A program made the translations under genes and the position numbers. 64,000 nt of DNA from Lampris incognitus (lineage: Eukaryota > Chordata > Actinopteri > Lampriformes > Lampridae). The stretch is taken from contig NC_079212.1 in assembly GCF_029633865.1 (NCBI RefSeq), positions 148,006,541-148,070,540 on the forward strand, given 5' to 3'. Below are positions 62,823 through 64,000 of this stretch, piece by piece; the stretch's first letter is position 1, and each line of letters starts with the position of its first letter. The notes below the pieces were generated by a model. The model ran no database searches, had not been told where the DNA came from, and worked only from the letters and a program-made list of their open reading frames with translations.

Positions 62823-63700
62823 GCCGATTCTACTGGTGTGGGAGCCAACTTCTTTTTTTTAAATGTAAAAATACACAATGATTTTAACTACTTTTCGTTT
62901 AACGTAGTGAAAATAACACATTTAATTTGTTCCACGGTTCCTTTGTATGGCTCTCCACCATTGTTGGTCGTTGTCGTGAAGTATCGCAGTGCACTCTGCA
63001 ATCAATATTCATGCCAGCATAGTATCCGGTGTTTGTGTACTCTGAACTTCTCTAGATGTTATGTGACATCCTGGTATTTTTCATGTACTATTTGATGCAC
63101 AACACAGTTTCAGACGTACTAAAAATATTCAGCACTGATTTGCAGCAACTACATTACACAACACACCACAGACACATTCATTACACAGCCATAGTGTTAC
63201 AGCCTAGTTGGGTCTCGGGGTTCAGGGTTGAGCATGCAGTACTAGTCCTAACGTGGAGTGTAAGAAACAGAAAGGAGGACTGGTTTCCAAGACTAGAGAA
63301 ACAGCCGGGAGGTGGGCTAGCTTACTGAGGTAGCAGGCTAGCAGTTAGCAGGTCCCTCCAACAAGGCCTCGGCCATATGGATCTCAGGTCCCGTAAGCGG
63401 CGGACTCCGTCTTGGTAGGTCAGTTCAGTTTAGGTTTGATGGTGCTGAGCTGGAAAGGTGTGGACTTGTAGTGTCCTGGACAGTGTGTTCAAAATGGTGC
63501 ATCCTGTGACGTATGTATGCAAACTCCCGCCATTAGCTACCGGCGGGGGGGGGGGGGGGCGCAGCTGCACCTCACAGTGACATCATCTTATAAACACGGC
63601 TTAACCACACCTCCAATCATTTCTCAATGAAAACCAGTCCAAGTATGTAAGAAAAGGAAGAAGGGGATAAGGCAAATATACCCCCCCCCCTTCTAACATT
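62823..63700. other. lmcd1 intron 5, no gene recognised
   Basis: Mostly unique sequence with a G run at 63544-63559 and a C run at 63681-63690. No LIM-domain exon (C-X2-C ... H-X2-C) was seen in any frame. Confidence 0.4.
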
Positions 63701-63938
63701 AGACAGTCTGTAGATATGCCGTAAGTGGTGTGATGAGACTCATACAGAGACAGGTGACATCACTAATGTCTTCTGTCGCTGTATGCTGATGATTATACCA
63801 AACCACATCTGGATAGAAGACTGCTCAGTCCAGGTGAGGAGTCGGCCCAAAGCAAGAATTACCAGCCAGCAAGGTGAAGTCACAAAACCATTATGACTCA
63901 TATGAGTGGAGCAGTCATGGCATATCTACAGACTGTCT
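63701..63938. mobile_element. Candidate 238-bp MITE with perfect 20-bp terminal inverted repeats
   Basis: AGACAGTCTGTAGATATGCC at 63701-63720 is repeated exactly, inverted, at 63919-63938. There is no ORF between. No clear target duplication was seen, so it is tentative. Confidence 0.5.
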
Positions 63939-64000
63939 GGAACCGTGTAAAGAATGTGTTGTGTAACCTAGCTGATGTGAATTGTTACCAAGCATTCACA

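Noticed and set aside
61716..63095. Very long overlapping ORFs (423, 367, 317 and 292 codons) with LVGAGGSV or HLHLPA repeats
   Set aside because: They come from a 24-bp tandem repeat, which keeps every frame open. Both strands and several frames are open at once, there is no domain, and flanks are unrelated. Not genes.

Overview
The window is vertebrate DNA, almost certainly from a ray-finned (teleost) fish. Two spliced protein genes lie in the same direction. They sit among Tc1/mariner, hAT, Gypsy, Penelope-like, L2/jockey-like and I/Nimb-like elements and tRNA-derived SINEs typical of teleosts. No species can be named. No bacterial, viral or CRISPR feature was seen.

Host genes. The last coding exon of gmppb (GDP-mannose pyrophosphorylase beta) is at 359-490 (+). 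The second gene is lmcd1 (LIM and cysteine-rich domains 1, a PET-LIM protein). It starts at 19236 and runs (+) past the right edge. Five coding exons are visible: 19236-19262, 41009-41100, 46880-47135, 50965-51114 and 60785-61042. Together they encode about 261 residues: the N-terminal Cys-rich motif, the PET domain and the linker. The LIM-domain exons must lie beyond base 64000. The other long ORFs are transposon proteins or artefacts of tandem repeats.

Layout. 0.7-10.5 kb is intergenic: a 31-bp minisatellite, Penelope 3' ends carrying a 36-bp minisatellite, a palindromic MITE, tRNA-like SINE pieces in a CpG-rich stretch, and several CTCF-like motifs. 10.5-18 kb is a nest of broken LINEs, Tc1 and hAT remnants and SINEs. 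18.69-19.26 kb is the probable lmcd1 promoter and exon 1. Intron 1 (21.7 kb) holds four tandem-repeat blocks, an I/Nimb-like LINE split by a nearly intact Tc1 element, a second Tc1 with long TIRs, and a Gypsy element. The Gypsy is split by a 6.8-kb DNA transposon with TIRs of about 525 bp, whose protein combines a transposase-like region with an XPG/FEN-type nuclease (Academ-like). Intron 2 is mostly a head-to-head pair of Penelope-like elements. Intron 3 holds an L2 LINE. Intron 4 holds a jockey/L2-like LINE and a 3.1-kb, 76-bp minisatellite with higher-order structure. The intron after exon 5 holds an inverted-repeat composite with a 24-bp minisatellite.

The most interesting object is the Academ-like element at 31061-37836. 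Its TIRs are nearly identical, a TCA direct repeat flanks it, and one reading frame of about 1,558 codons is broken only by three stops, each one C-to-T change from a sense codon. Next come the Penelope element with a frame-rotating 31-bp expansion inside its endonuclease region, and the higher-order 76-bp array.
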